Under the pieces are notes generated by a model. The model made no database searches and was not told where the DNA came from. It was given only the letters and a program-made list of their open reading frames with translations. A program made the position numbers and the translations under genes. A DNA stretch of 64,000 nt, from the NCBI GenBank assembly GCA_002336245.1, contig DDDG01000006.1, positions 1 to 64,000 on the forward strand. Reading direction: 5' to 3'. The stretch is from Flavobacteriales bacterium UBA1986. Lineage in GTDB: Bacteria > Bacteroidota > Bacteroidia > Flavobacteriales_G > Salibacteraceae. How positions within the stretch are numbered: the first letter of the stretch is position 1; the number at the start of each line of letters is the position of its first letter. Below are positions 44,339-52,981 of this stretch, in pieces.

Positions 44339-46117
44339 TTAGTACTTCCTTTTACCTCCAGAACCTCTAGGCTTTCCTGAATCTCTACTACCGCCTTTAT
44401 AGCTCGATTTACTGCGGTCTCTTCCACCACCGTCTCTCGATTTTCCGGCATATCCTTTACCTCCAGACCTAGAACCTCCTGAGCCTCCACCCCTAGATCG
44501 GAATGGACCTTTTTGAGGTCTCGGTGCATCGTCGTCGCGGTTCACGCGAATGGCGCGTCCTTCAATTTCAATGCCTTCGAACTTTTCAGGAAAACCTTCA
44601 GTCTTACCGTGATCAACATCAAAGAAGGCGCAGTTCTTTTGAAGAGAAATTTCACTAAAATGCTCACGATCAAGTCGTGAGATGTCAGATATGAAGTGGA
44701 TCAAATCACCTTTTGTGATGCCATCCATGGTTCCAACATTAATGAAATAGCGGTTGGTTTTACCGCCTTCTCCTCTACCCTTACCTTTACCTTGAGACTC
44801 ATTCAGATTTGAATCTTCACCATCTCGGGTCATCAAATGGTCAAGCTGAGTTGTAATTAGTCGTCGAAGGATGTCTTCTTTGCTCAAGTCCTCAAAATGC
44901 ACCTTAAGCTGAGCTAATATCTCATCCGACTGCTTGTCGACTTTAGTATTGATGATCAAGTTTGCCCAATGGCTCAAACGACTGCCCTTGAGCTCGTCGA
45001 TGCTAGGAACTTCAATGTGCTCAAATTCAATTTTCAGTCGACTTTCGAGTTCCTTAATTCTGCGTGTTTCTCTAGCATTGATGAAAGCGAGTGAAATCCC
45101 TTTCTTTCCAGCACGGGCAGTACGACCGCTACGGTGAGTGTAGCTCTCAAGCTGATCTGGAAGTTTGTGATGAATTACGTGCGTCAAATCGTTGACATCG
45201 ATTCCACGTGCGGCCACATCTGTAGCAATCAGAAGCTGCATGGAGCGCGCCTTAAAGCGTTTCATCACAGAATCACGCTGACCTTGTGATAAGTCTCCGT
45301 GTAAAGCCTCTACTCCATAGCCCATATTGCCCAAGTCATCGGCAATTTCCTGAGTTTCTCTCTTCGTGCGACAGAACATAATGCCACGCATATCTAGTTG
45401 AATGTCGAGGAAACGTCTTAAAGCTGGAATCTTATTCGAGGTTTTAGTAACAATGTATTTATGGGTAATGTCTTTGTTTGTTTTATCCTGCGAATCGATG
45501 GACAATTCCAATGGCTTCTCCATGTATTTCTTAACGATCTTCCGAATCTCTGGAGGCATGGTAGCCGAAAACAACCAAGTTGAACGACCAGCAGAAGTAT
45601 GCGAGAGAATTTCATCGATATCCTCTTTAAAGCCCATGGTCAACATCTCGTCGGCTTCGTCAAGAACAACGTATTTCACATCCTCCAAATGAATGGCCTT
45701 TCTGCGAATCAAGTCCAATAGACGCCCCGGCGTTGCCACCACAATCTGAACTGCTTTTCTAAGCGCTTTGATCTGGCGATCGATGGCCGCTCCTCCGTAA
45801 ACAACTTCAATGTTGAGGTCATTTCTTGCTGAAAACTCGACCAATTGTTTAGCGGTTTGCTGACCTAGCTCACGAGTTGGAGCCATTATAAGTGCTTGTG
45901 TAGCAGAGGATTTATGGTCAATGAGCTCCATAAGTGGAAGCCCAAAGGCAGCCGTTTTACCAGTTCCTGTTTGAGCCAATCCAATGAAATCCGTAGGATC
46001 GTTTTCCAAGAGCATTGGAATGGCCTGTTCTTGAACGGGAGTTGGTTTTTCGAATCCAAGTTTATCAAGGACCTTTACTGTTTCGGGAGACAATCCCAGC
46101 TGACTGAAGTTCTTCAA
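44339..46117 (-). CDS. DEAD-box RNA helicase, DeaD/CsdA type
   Basis: A second helicase of about 592 residues. FSQLGLSPETVKVLDKLGFEKPTPVQEQAIP opens the Q motif, and AQTGTGKTAAFGL, PTRELGQQ, VLDEADEMLTMGF, SATMP and HRSGRTARAGKKG follow. Residues of about 440-550 form a DbpA-like RNA-binding domain (RYFINVGTMDGITKGDLIHFISD). The C-terminal 60 residues are RGG-rich. I favour the TTG at 46117, which gives the family start; open frame continues to 46261 with ATGs at 46204 and 46207. It is likely a ribosome-assembly or cold-adaptation helicase. Confidence 0.9.
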   Translation of the reverse strand: MKNFSQLGLSPETVKVLDKLGFEKPTPVQEQAIPMLLENDPTDFIGLAQTGTGKTAAFGLPLMELIDHKSSATQALIMAPTRELGQQTAKQLVEFSARNDLNIEVVYGGAAIDRQIKALRKAVQIVVATPGRLLDLIRRKAIHLEDVKYVVLDEADEMLTMGFKEDIDEILSHTSAGRSTWLFSATMPPEIRKIVKKYMEKPLELSIDSQDKTNKDITHKYIVTKTSNKIPALRRFLDIQLDMRGIMFCRTKRETQEIADDLGNMGYGVEALHGDLSQGQRDSVMKRFKARSMQLLIATDVAARGIDVNDLTHVIHHKLPDQLESYTHRSGRTARAGKKGISLAFINARETRRIKELESRLKIEFEHIEVPSIDELKGSRLSHWANLIINTKVDKQSDEILAQLKVHFEDLSKEDILRRLITTQLDHLMTRDGEDSNLNESQGKGKGRGEGGKTNRYFINVGTMDGITKGDLIHFISDISRLDREHFSEISLQKNCAFFDVDHGKTEGFPEKFEGIEIEGRAIRVNRDDDAPRPQKGPFRSRGGGSGGSRSGGKGYAGKSRDGGGRDRSKSSYKGGSRDSGKPRGSGGKRKY

Positions 46118-46347
46118 AGAGTGTGCTTTAAGGCGGCGCGAAGGTAAGCTTTCATAATCAGTTGGTGTAATCTTAAAGATGTTTCTTCGTTTCGTGAAAT
46201 GCATCATACACAATCCACTGACCTCAATCTTTTCCGAAGGTTTCAGAATCGAACTCGACATCGACTAAGGCTCGGCCAGGAAATAGATGAAATTATATGA
46301 GAACATTCATTTACTTCACCGCTGGAAAAGGAACCCCTTAGAATATC

Positions 46348-47313
46348 ATGAGAACCAAACTTCTCTTCATTAGCCTTATTTGGACATTTTGCTTCTTGAC
46401 CTACCAAGGCCATTCACAGGAAGAAGTGCTGGTTTCCTTGGCTTACGAGCAAATCGAGATTCCTGGCCTCCCCTATTACGTCGAGGAAGTAATTGATGCA
46501 AGACCAAACAAATCAAGTTTGGGAATTGCCAGTATTGGACTACTCAACAAAAAAGTTCCCATTCGTTTCGACATAGGTTTCGAACGCAGTTTGATGGAAT
46601 ACCTCAGAACCATCAGACCTCGCGACACGCTTGAACAGAAAGTACTCATCCTGAGAATTAAACAATTGAAGGTTGAAGAGGTCAGCGACATCAATGCAAG
46701 CTATGGTGCAGCCAGCTTAGAGGCCGACTTAATCTACCGCACCGAAGGTCGTTTGGTGAAACTCGGTGAAGCCTCTTTCGCTGTTCAGGAACCAGCCATC
46801 AACATTTCAAAGACACATGAACGGCGCATCAGATATCTTCTGTATCAATGCCTTTCGAGTTTGATCACCTTAGAAGACAAGCCAGGCTTTACGCGCAGTT
46901 TTGAACCATTTTCTGAAGAGAAGCTGAGAACCGTCGATAAGAAAAGCACTCGGCTTAAACAAATTGAAGTGCTTGGCTCGGGGAAAAGAAAGACGGACTT
47001 TAAGTTGAATGGAATGCCCATATCGAATTCCAAGATTGAGCAGATGATTCGAGATTCGGGCTCTGGTGAGGCGATGGCACTTCTGAAAAGATCAAAACGA
47101 ACTATGGGAATCGGAGCTTTGGCTTCGGGAATTGGTGGCGGACTCATCGCCTTCACACTTGGCTCCTATATAACTGGAGGAATCTTCTACATAGAACCCG
47201 TTCTGGCTGGTGGAGCTGGCCTTGGCCTTGGAGTCGTATTCAACCAAATGTCAAGAACTCAGCTGAGAAGAGCTGTTGAAATCTACAATGAAAGTTTGCG
47301 AAAGCAGAATTAA
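46348..47313 (+). CDS. exported protein with C-terminal glycine-rich membrane hairpin
   Basis: A 321-residue protein with a signal peptide (about 1-23, ending GHSQ). A soluble domain spans about 24-170 with VEEVIDARPNKSSLGIASIGLLNKKVPIRFDIGFERSLMEYL, and RTKVLILRIKQLKVEEV-like strands. At the C-terminus, MGIGALASGIGGGLIAFTLGSYITGG and EPVLAGGAGLGLGVVF are two Gly-rich hydrophobic segments (about 250-300). The domain resembles ABC-type trafficking/LptE-like helper proteins only in outline, so I do not assign a family. Confidence 0.75.
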   Translation: MRTKLLFISLIWTFCFLTYQGHSQEEVLVSLAYEQIEIPGLPYYVEEVIDARPNKSSLGIASIGLLNKKVPIRFDIGFERSLMEYLRTIRPRDTLEQKVLILRIKQLKVEEVSDINASYGAASLEADLIYRTEGRLVKLGEASFAVQEPAINISKTHERRIRYLLYQCLSSLITLEDKPGFTRSFEPFSEEKLRTVDKKSTRLKQIEVLGSGKRKTDFKLNGMPISNSKIEQMIRDSGSGEAMALLKRSKRTMGIGALASGIGGGLIAFTLGSYITGGIFYIEPVLAGGAGLGLGVVFNQMSRTQLRRAVEIYNESLRKQN

Positions 47314-47314
47314 C

Positions 47315-47890
47315 TTAAAACGAGTGCAGGAACACACCCTGATTTTTTTTGGCATTCTTCAGCAGACCTTCATCTAGGCGATCAAGAGCTTCTTGATACA
47401 TGTAAACTTCTCCTTCTCCCAACTGAAGACGAAAAATGCGCTCATCCTCAAAATAGGATCGGCGAGACTCCTTCTTACCTTCCATTTCGCTTTTCACAAA
47501 ATGAAAAAGCAGCTTCCCATCCTTAAACAGAAACTCTTCTTTTGAGTGCGAAGTGCTGCCCCGTTCGGTTACTTGAACAAAACGTAGAACACCCTGACAA
47601 TCATCGCAGTTCGTAGGGTCGTCGCTGTACCAGAAGCGAAAGGTTTTCCTGTAGTTGCCCATTCCACGCCAATGCCCTCCAGACTTGTTTACAACCAGTT
47701 CATTCAGAAAGAGATTGCAATCCCCTTTGTTCTCGCATTCGCTGATTACAGTCGAAAGAGTCTTATACTCATTTCGTACGGCATCCAACTGCTCTTCAGC
47801 AACCTCGTCCTGGGCAATTGCACTTTGACTCAAGAGACCTGCTACTAAGAGCAAGCTCAGTTTTAATGATTTTGAAAGGCTCATGCTCAA
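47315..47890 (-). CDS. exported protein of unknown function
   Basis: 191 residues with a signal peptide (about 1-26, ending AIAQ). It contains two Cys pairs, CENKGDC near 51-57 and NCDDC near 93-97, which may form disulfides in the periplasm. The second half is beta-rich (GVLRFVQVTERGSTSHSKEEFLF) and ends GVFLHSF. No domain is recognised. It converges on the preceding gene with a 1-nt gap. Confidence 0.72.
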   Translation of the reverse strand: MSMSLSKSLKLSLLLVAGLLSQSAIAQDEVAEEQLDAVRNEYKTLSTVISECENKGDCNLFLNELVVNKSGGHWRGMGNYRKTFRFWYSDDPTNCDDCQGVLRFVQVTERGSTSHSKEEFLFKDGKLLFHFVKSEMEGKKESRRSYFEDERIFRLQLGEGEVYMYQEALDRLDEGLLKNAKKNQGVFLHSF

Positions 47891-47987
47891 ATTTCGACAT
47901 TTTTATTCTTTCTAAAACAAAGCACATTGACTCGAACTCCAAAGTCACTTTGGCTAACTTTAAACTTTCATAAAATTCGACCATCCC

Positions 47988-48431
47988 ATGATCACACCCA
48001 CGAGCCTAAGTCGCACTGAGCAAGTCATTCAAATTGTACATAGATTGTTCATTCATACAGACAATTACAATTGGAGTGCACTGCAATCGGAGGTTCTGCT
48101 GCCCGAACTTCATTTCGATATGACATCAGTTGGTGGCGCCGCCGGAATGCGATATGCATCCGACATCTGTGACGAATGGGCCGAAGGTTTTGCCGATTTG
48201 GATTCAGTAAATCACCTTGCCGGAAACATTGTTGTTGACTTTGATAAAATTGGAGCCACTGTATTTTGCTACGCTACTACTACCCACTATAAGGCAAATG
48301 CAAAAAACGGACAAACCCGCGAACAGTTTGGGACTTATGATATGCACTTAACTGAAGCAGATGGCATCTGGCGCATTGACACCTTGCGTTACACTCGGAA
48401 ATTCATTTCGGGTAATTTAGAATTGACTTAG
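47988..48431 (+). CDS. SnoaL-like domain protein
   Basis: A 147-residue NTF2-fold protein of the SnoaL_4 type: TEQVIQIVHRLFIHTDNYNWSALQSEVLLPELHFDMTSVGG near 10-51, WAEGFADLDSVNHLAGNI near 64-81, and a conserved strand TVFCYATTTHYK near 91-102, ending WRIDTLRYTRKF. The family contains polyketide cyclases, dehydratases and many unassigned proteins; no activity is implied here. A second protein of this fold lies in the rfb cluster. Confidence 0.85.
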   Translation: MITPTSLSRTEQVIQIVHRLFIHTDNYNWSALQSEVLLPELHFDMTSVGGAAGMRYASDICDEWAEGFADLDSVNHLAGNIVVDFDKIGATVFCYATTTHYKANAKNGQTREQFGTYDMHLTEADGIWRIDTLRYTRKFISGNLELT

Positions 48432-48549
48432 CCTACCCACCCACATACATCATGCTTCCCCATCTTCATCTCAAATAAAATTTTTGCCCGATTCGCTCGT
48501 CTAAAGCAGCTTAGGGACGGCTCGTCCCCACAACATCAAAACAATTCCA

Positions 48550-49683
48550 TTGAAATTCCTTTTTAGGTTCTTACGAGTTATTGGCAAGGCCGTCTTGTTT
48601 ATTCTCTTTACGGTAGTTCTAATTGTAGTCTCGTTTCTGTACTTAAGCCCACAATTCGGGAGCAGTCCAACAGATGAACAAATCGAAGAATACCGAAAGA
48701 CAAATCACTACTCAGAAGATTCTTGGGTGAATTTGGTAAAAACCGAAATGGCGGCACCAGACCTCAGCATCATGCTTGAGTTTTTCAAGTCGGACCCTGC
48801 TCGATCGCCGGCAAAAGGCGTTGACGTTCAAAAATTGGACTCTCTAGAAATTGAGGACTACAGAAGTCGCGCAACGAGAATTACCTGGTTTGGTCACTCC
48901 GCCTTTCTCTTGGAAATGCAAGGTCAAGTGATTCTTTTGGACCCCATGCTGGGAGAAACACCCTCACCTCACCCATGGCTTGGAAGCTCACGTTACAGTC
49001 GCAGTTTGCCGCTTTCCCTTGACGAACTTCCGCAGATTGATGCTGTGCTCTTCTCGCACGATCATTACGACCACCTCGACTACCCAACCATCAAAAAGAT
49101 TAAGGACAAGGTGCGCATGTTTTATGTTCCTCTTGGACTCGACAATCACCTCATCCGCTGGGGAGTTGAACCAGCGCGCATTCAAGCCGGAGATTGGTGG
49201 GAATCATTTGATTTCGAAGGCATAACATTCACGGCTGCTCCTGCACGTCATTTTTCAGGAAGAGGAATTACAGATCGAAACAGTACGCTTTGGTGCTCAT
49301 GGATTATTGAGGGTAAAAAAGACGAGATTTACTTCAGTGGTGATGGCGGTTATGGTCCGCACTTTAAGAAGATCGGAGAGCAGTATGGTCCATTTGACTT
49401 GGCCCTGCTGGAATGCGGCCAGTACAACTTGGCCTGGCAAGACATTCATATGATGCCCGAAGAAACGGTTCAAGCTGGAATAGATGTGCGAGCCAAATGG
49501 ATGATTCCAATCCACTGGGGAGCATTTACCTTGTCCTTGCACTCGTGGACTGATCCAATCGAACGCGCCAGCGCAAAAGCCAAAGAATTGGGAGTTAATT
49601 TGAGTAGTCCTCGAATTGGAGAAGCAGTAGTGCTGGGGAAAAACAAGTATCCAACCTATGCTTGGTGGCTTGACTATCAGTAA
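48550..49683 (+). CDS. MBL-fold metallo-hydrolase, NAPE-PLD/UlaG-like
   Basis: A 377-residue protein with an N-terminal membrane anchor (about 10-33) and a metallo-beta-lactamase fold. The metal motif HxHxDH is seen as FSHDHYDHLD near 172-181, a further His in ARHFSGRGITDRNSTLWCSW near 233-252, an Asp in YFSGDGGYGPHF near 261-272, and the last His in PIHWGAFTLSLHSW near 316-329. The arrangement is that of NAPE-PLD-like phospholipases and UlaG-like lactonases, so an envelope-facing hydrolase is plausible. The start is TTG at 48550. Confidence 0.88.
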   Translation: MKFLFRFLRVIGKAVLFILFTVVLIVVSFLYLSPQFGSSPTDEQIEEYRKTNHYSEDSWVNLVKTEMAAPDLSIMLEFFKSDPARSPAKGVDVQKLDSLEIEDYRSRATRITWFGHSAFLLEMQGQVILLDPMLGETPSPHPWLGSSRYSRSLPLSLDELPQIDAVLFSHDHYDHLDYPTIKKIKDKVRMFYVPLGLDNHLIRWGVEPARIQAGDWWESFDFEGITFTAAPARHFSGRGITDRNSTLWCSWIIEGKKDEIYFSGDGGYGPHFKKIGEQYGPFDLALLECGQYNLAWQDIHMMPEETVQAGIDVRAKWMIPIHWGAFTLSLHSWTDPIERASAKAKELGVNLSSPRIGEAVVLGKNKYPTYAWWLDYQ

Positions 49684-49787
49684 TCTAACTTATTAGATTC
49701 AGTATAAATAAAGAAATATTCCAGCTCCAGCCTTTTTTACAATCGGTCAGAAGCTTAACTTCGCCGTCTTATTTATACAATCATATT

Positions 49788-49979
49788 ATGCATAAAGGCA
49801 CCGTAAAATTCTTCAATGACGCCAAAGGATTTGGATTCATTACTGAAGAGGAAACCCAGAAAGAGTACTTCGTTCACGTTAGTGGACTCATTGACGAGAT
49901 CCGTGAAGGAGATGTCGTCGAATTTGAACTGAAAGAAGGAAAAAAAGGACTGAACGCAGTAGACGTAAAAGTTGCATAA
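49788..49979 (+). CDS. cold-shock protein
   Basis: A single 63-residue cold-shock domain: MHKGTVKFFNDAKGFGFITEEETQKEYFVHVSGLIDEIREGDVVEFELKEGKKGLNAVDVKVA, split here into strand 1 GTVKFFNDAKGFGFI (RNP-1), EYFVHVSGL (RNP-2) and the closing KKGLNAV. It is an RNA chaperone by family. TAACTTCG at 49756-49763 is a one-mismatch -7 box giving a leader of about 20-25 nt, and a terminator follows, so the gene is monocistronic. Confidence 0.94.
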   Translation: MHKGTVKFFNDAKGFGFITEEETQKEYFVHVSGLIDEIREGDVVEFELKEGKKGLNAVDVKVA

Positions 49980-50006
49980 CTTTTACTCGAAAGTACCTTG
50001 GAATGA

Positions 50007-50040
50007 AAGCCCGTTCGACTCAGTTGAACGGGCTTTTTTT
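50007..50040 (+). terminator. Rho-independent terminator of the cold-shock gene
   Basis: AAGCCCGTTC pairs with GAACGGGCTT around a 7-9 nt loop, followed by seven T. It starts 28 nt after the stop codon. Confidence 0.88.
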
Positions 50041-50181
50041 ATGGATATGCTTTGGAGACAACAGTCTTTTTTAAATTCGAAGTCTTGTGAAAAATTTGAA
50101 CCTGAAATTTGAAGGTGCCGCGCACACGGAAAACGATTGGTCGCAACGACTGCAAGTTCCACTGCAATTCTTTCTAGGAAA

Positions 50182-50574
50182 ATGAAAGAAATCATTTCAA
50201 AGAAACAAACGCGCAAGGTCCTCCTCATTCTCTTCGGAGCAATCACAGCATTCCATATTTTGGTTATTACTGGACTCATACCTTACGATATTGTTTGAGG
50301 TGGACGCCTTGAGTCAGTTGAGGCTATGCTGAAATTCGAAGCCATCTCTTTGACCATCAATCTCATTATCTTACTCGTTCTGTTCCTTGATTCGAAGAAT
50401 CGGATCAGGCCAGCTAGAAGGTATTTCTTTAAGTTTTGGCACATTTCGATGGCCTGCCTCTTCACTCTAAACACTGTAGGCAACTTACTTTCTAATAATC
50501 AATTCGAAGTGATGGTTTTCACTCCCTTAACACTGGTGATTGCTCTATTATCCATAAGGATGGCCGTCGATTGA
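50182..50574 (+). pseudogene. small membrane-protein gene with Trp-to-stop (TGA) change
   Basis: Two parts lie in one frame: 38 codons from the ATG at 50182, ending ITGLIPYDIV, then TGA at 50296-50298, then GGRLESVEAMLKFEAISLTINLIILLVLFLDS and onward to 50574. In the Bacteroidota family I recall, this region reads I-P-Y-x-I-V-W-G-G-R-L, so the TGA stands exactly where TGG for Trp is expected. The full protein would be 130 residues with four hydrophobic helices. The second part can restart at the ATG at 50326 (82 residues). The family has no known function. Reading as a nonsense mutation is inference. Confidence 0.65.
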
Positions 50575-50584
50575 TGATTCTTAG

Positions 50585-52009
50585 ATGATCTTCACCAGCC
50601 TCAGCTTTCTGTTTTTTTTCTTGTGCTTTCTGCTGCTGTACTGGTGGTTTCAGGGATTTAAATCTCTAAAGTGGCAGAATGCCTTAGTCATCGCGGGGAG
50701 TTACATTTTCTATGGCCTCTGGGACTGGAGGTTCTTAGGACTCATCATCTTCTCTTCCGGTCTCGACTTCCTCCTCGGCATATACATAGCCAAGAGCTCC
50801 AAGCAGTCTCAACGTTCCCTACTCTTGGCCGTAAGTGTAGCAGCCAACCTTGGGCTATTGGGTTTCTTTAAATACTTCAACTTCTTAATCGATTCTGCGG
50901 TCAGCTTAGCAGCCCTTTTCTCTCTTGAATTGTCGCCAATCACTCTGGAGATTATTCTTCCTGTTGGAATCTCCTTCTACACCTTTCAAACCTTAAGCTA
51001 TACCAATGATTTGTACAAGAAGCGCATCGAAGTCTGCAAGGACCCGCTCGCCTTTTTCGCCTTTGTTTCTTTCTTTCCTCAACTTGTTGCAGGTCCAATT
51101 GAACGAGCAAGTCGACTTTTACCACAGTTTCAAAATAGAAGGGTCTGGAAGGCCGATGAAGCTGTTGTAGGCCTCAGATATCTATTGCTTGGAATCTTCT
51201 TAAAAATTGCTCTCGCAGACAACTTTGGAGTCCTATCAAACCATCTCTTAGACCCTGTACTTGAACCGAATGGACTCAACAGCATCCTTGGAAGCAGCTG
51301 CTTTGCACTTCAAATTTTTGGCGACTTTGCCGGTTATTCAAGCATGGCCATCGGACTCTCAAAACTGCTGGGCATTGAATTGATGCAAAACTTTCGCAGT
51401 CCTTATTTCGCTGTGAGTCTTGGTGATTTCTGGAAGCGATGGCACATCTCCCTTTCAACTTGGTTCCGCGATTACCTCTACATCCCTTTGGGCGGAAACC
51501 GAAGCTCCAAAATGAGAGCCACTAGGAACCTCCTTCTCACCTTCTTAATTTCTGGGCTATGGCACGGCGCACAAATCACCTTTGTTCTATGGGGTATAGG
51601 TCACGGAATAGCACTCATCATTGAGAAGTCTGTCAAGTACAAGCTGCCAAAAGCAATTGCACGCCCGCTTGTTTTCTTCCTTGTGGTGATTCTATGGATT
51701 CCCTTTCGAGCGGAAGACACTAGGCACATGGGAAGTCTTTTTGCGTCCCTTCTGAACTTCAGCTCCTATCAGACACAGGATTTCGCGCATGTGTTGACCG
51801 CTTTCTCACAAACAAAATTCTACCTCCTACTCGCCTTTAGTCTCTTAATGGGAATGATAGATTACCAAAGCCGCGATTCCGATTCTGTTCAATGGTTGTC
51901 TGCTCGGTCTGCCCTACAACGTTGGAGCCTCTACTTCTTGATGGCCTTGGGCATCCTACTTCTTCTGAACCTTTCTGTAAAGCCGAATTTCATTTACTTC
52001 CAATTCTGA
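50585..52009 (+). CDS. MBOAT-family membrane-bound O-acyltransferase
   Basis: A polytopic inner-membrane enzyme of 474 residues related to AlgI and DltB. It moves acyl or acetyl groups across the membrane for attachment to exported glycans. The N-terminal FLFFFLCFLLLYWWFQG and SYIFYGLWDWRFL stretch, the ISFYTFQTLSYTNDLYKK segment near 131-148, FWKRWHISLSTWFRDYLYIPLGGNR near 281-305, and the catalytic His in SGLWHGAQITF near 319-329 are all visible. It is followed in an overlapping TGATG by an SGNH-like gene, which is the usual pairing. Confidence 0.92.
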   Translation: MIFTSLSFLFFFLCFLLLYWWFQGFKSLKWQNALVIAGSYIFYGLWDWRFLGLIIFSSGLDFLLGIYIAKSSKQSQRSLLLAVSVAANLGLLGFFKYFNFLIDSAVSLAALFSLELSPITLEIILPVGISFYTFQTLSYTNDLYKKRIEVCKDPLAFFAFVSFFPQLVAGPIERASRLLPQFQNRRVWKADEAVVGLRYLLLGIFLKIALADNFGVLSNHLLDPVLEPNGLNSILGSSCFALQIFGDFAGYSSMAIGLSKLLGIELMQNFRSPYFAVSLGDFWKRWHISLSTWFRDYLYIPLGGNRSSKMRATRNLLLTFLISGLWHGAQITFVLWGIGHGIALIIEKSVKYKLPKAIARPLVFFLVVILWIPFRAEDTRHMGSLFASLLNFSSYQTQDFAHVLTAFSQTKFYLLLAFSLLMGMIDYQSRDSDSVQWLSARSALQRWSLYFLMALGILLLLNLSVKPNFIYFQF

Positions 52010-52920
52010 TGAAATCCTTCACGCTCAAGCTTTTGCTCTTCATCTTCCCCATCGGATTGGGCTTGTATCTACTTCCTGTGGATGAGCGAAGTACGTATTT
52101 GGCCTTGGAAGACGATTGCAGCGATCGAGCCATTTGGATGTACGATAGAATTACCAATGAAAAAGCCGCTATCAAAATTGCTTTTCTTGGCTCATCGCAT
52201 ACCATAAACGGCATCGACGACGAATTTCTAAATGAGAGACGTCAGAATGCAGGAATTACCAACCTTGGTTATTGCCGATTGGGCCGAGATTTAAACCTGC
52301 GCTGGTTGCGCCTGTTAATTAAACATCACAATCTTGAGCACATCATTCTTGAAGTACGTGAAGCGGAAAACCGATACAGCCATCCCGTTTACCCTTTCTT
52401 GGCTTCCCGAAGTGATGTTTTCCTCGCTCATCCTTGGTTCAATAGAGATCTTTTTGAAAACACCATAAAGCACTTGCAATTTCGATTGGAGCTGACTCAA
52501 GACAGGATCTACAGCCTAGCTAGAGAAAAAGAATCCAACGAATCGCCCTATGGCTTTGGAACCTCTTCAGAGACTGCCAAACTCTCAGAATTGGAGCGAA
52601 TGAAAAACACTCGGAGTGCAAAGTCATACGATTCAGAAGGCTTGACTCACGACTTTTACTTCGCCTTTTCGAAGCATCATTTGGAGGAAATAAGCGCGCT
52701 TTGCAAGCAAAACGGTCTGGAGATCAGCTTTTTATACTTACCCGCCTTTGGTAGTGCTTTGAAGAAACCCACGGAGGCCGAATTTTACCAAAATCACGGA
52801 GAGCTTTGGATTCCTCCAGATTCCATTTTTAGTAATGAAACAAACTGGTACGATGCAAACCACCTAAATGAGCAGGGAGCAAAAGCTTTGAGCAATTGGC
52901 TCGACGGTAAGCTGAAGTAG
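52009..52920 (+). CDS. SGNH-hydrolase-like partner of the MBOAT acyltransferase
   Basis: A 303-residue exported or membrane-anchored protein. The N-terminal hydrophobic segment (about 5-22) is followed by a GDSL/SGNH-type block: IAFLGSSHTINGID near 59-72 (Ser nucleophile in GSSH) and YDANHLNEQGAKALSNWL near 282-299 (Asp-x2-His). AlgJ/AlgX-like proteins with this layout accept the acyl group from the MBOAT enzyme and pass it to a glycan. I infer the same here from the one-base overlap with the MBOAT gene. Confidence 0.8.
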   Translation: MKSFTLKLLLFIFPIGLGLYLLPVDERSTYLALEDDCSDRAIWMYDRITNEKAAIKIAFLGSSHTINGIDDEFLNERRQNAGITNLGYCRLGRDLNLRWLRLLIKHHNLEHIILEVREAENRYSHPVYPFLASRSDVFLAHPWFNRDLFENTIKHLQFRLELTQDRIYSLAREKESNESPYGFGTSSETAKLSELERMKNTRSAKSYDSEGLTHDFYFAFSKHHLEEISALCKQNGLEISFLYLPAFGSALKKPTEAEFYQNHGELWIPPDSIFSNETNWYDANHLNEQGAKALSNWLDGKLK

Positions 52921-52981
52921 AAAATTCTCCTAGAACTTAGGAAGGGAAATCATTTTTACATTTAGCGCCCATTCAACGATT

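Noticed and set aside
50296..50298. TGA read as tryptophan (alternative genetic code)
   Set aside because: TGA ends several well-conserved genes in the window (for example rfbF and rfbG) at the expected length, so it is a normal stop here.
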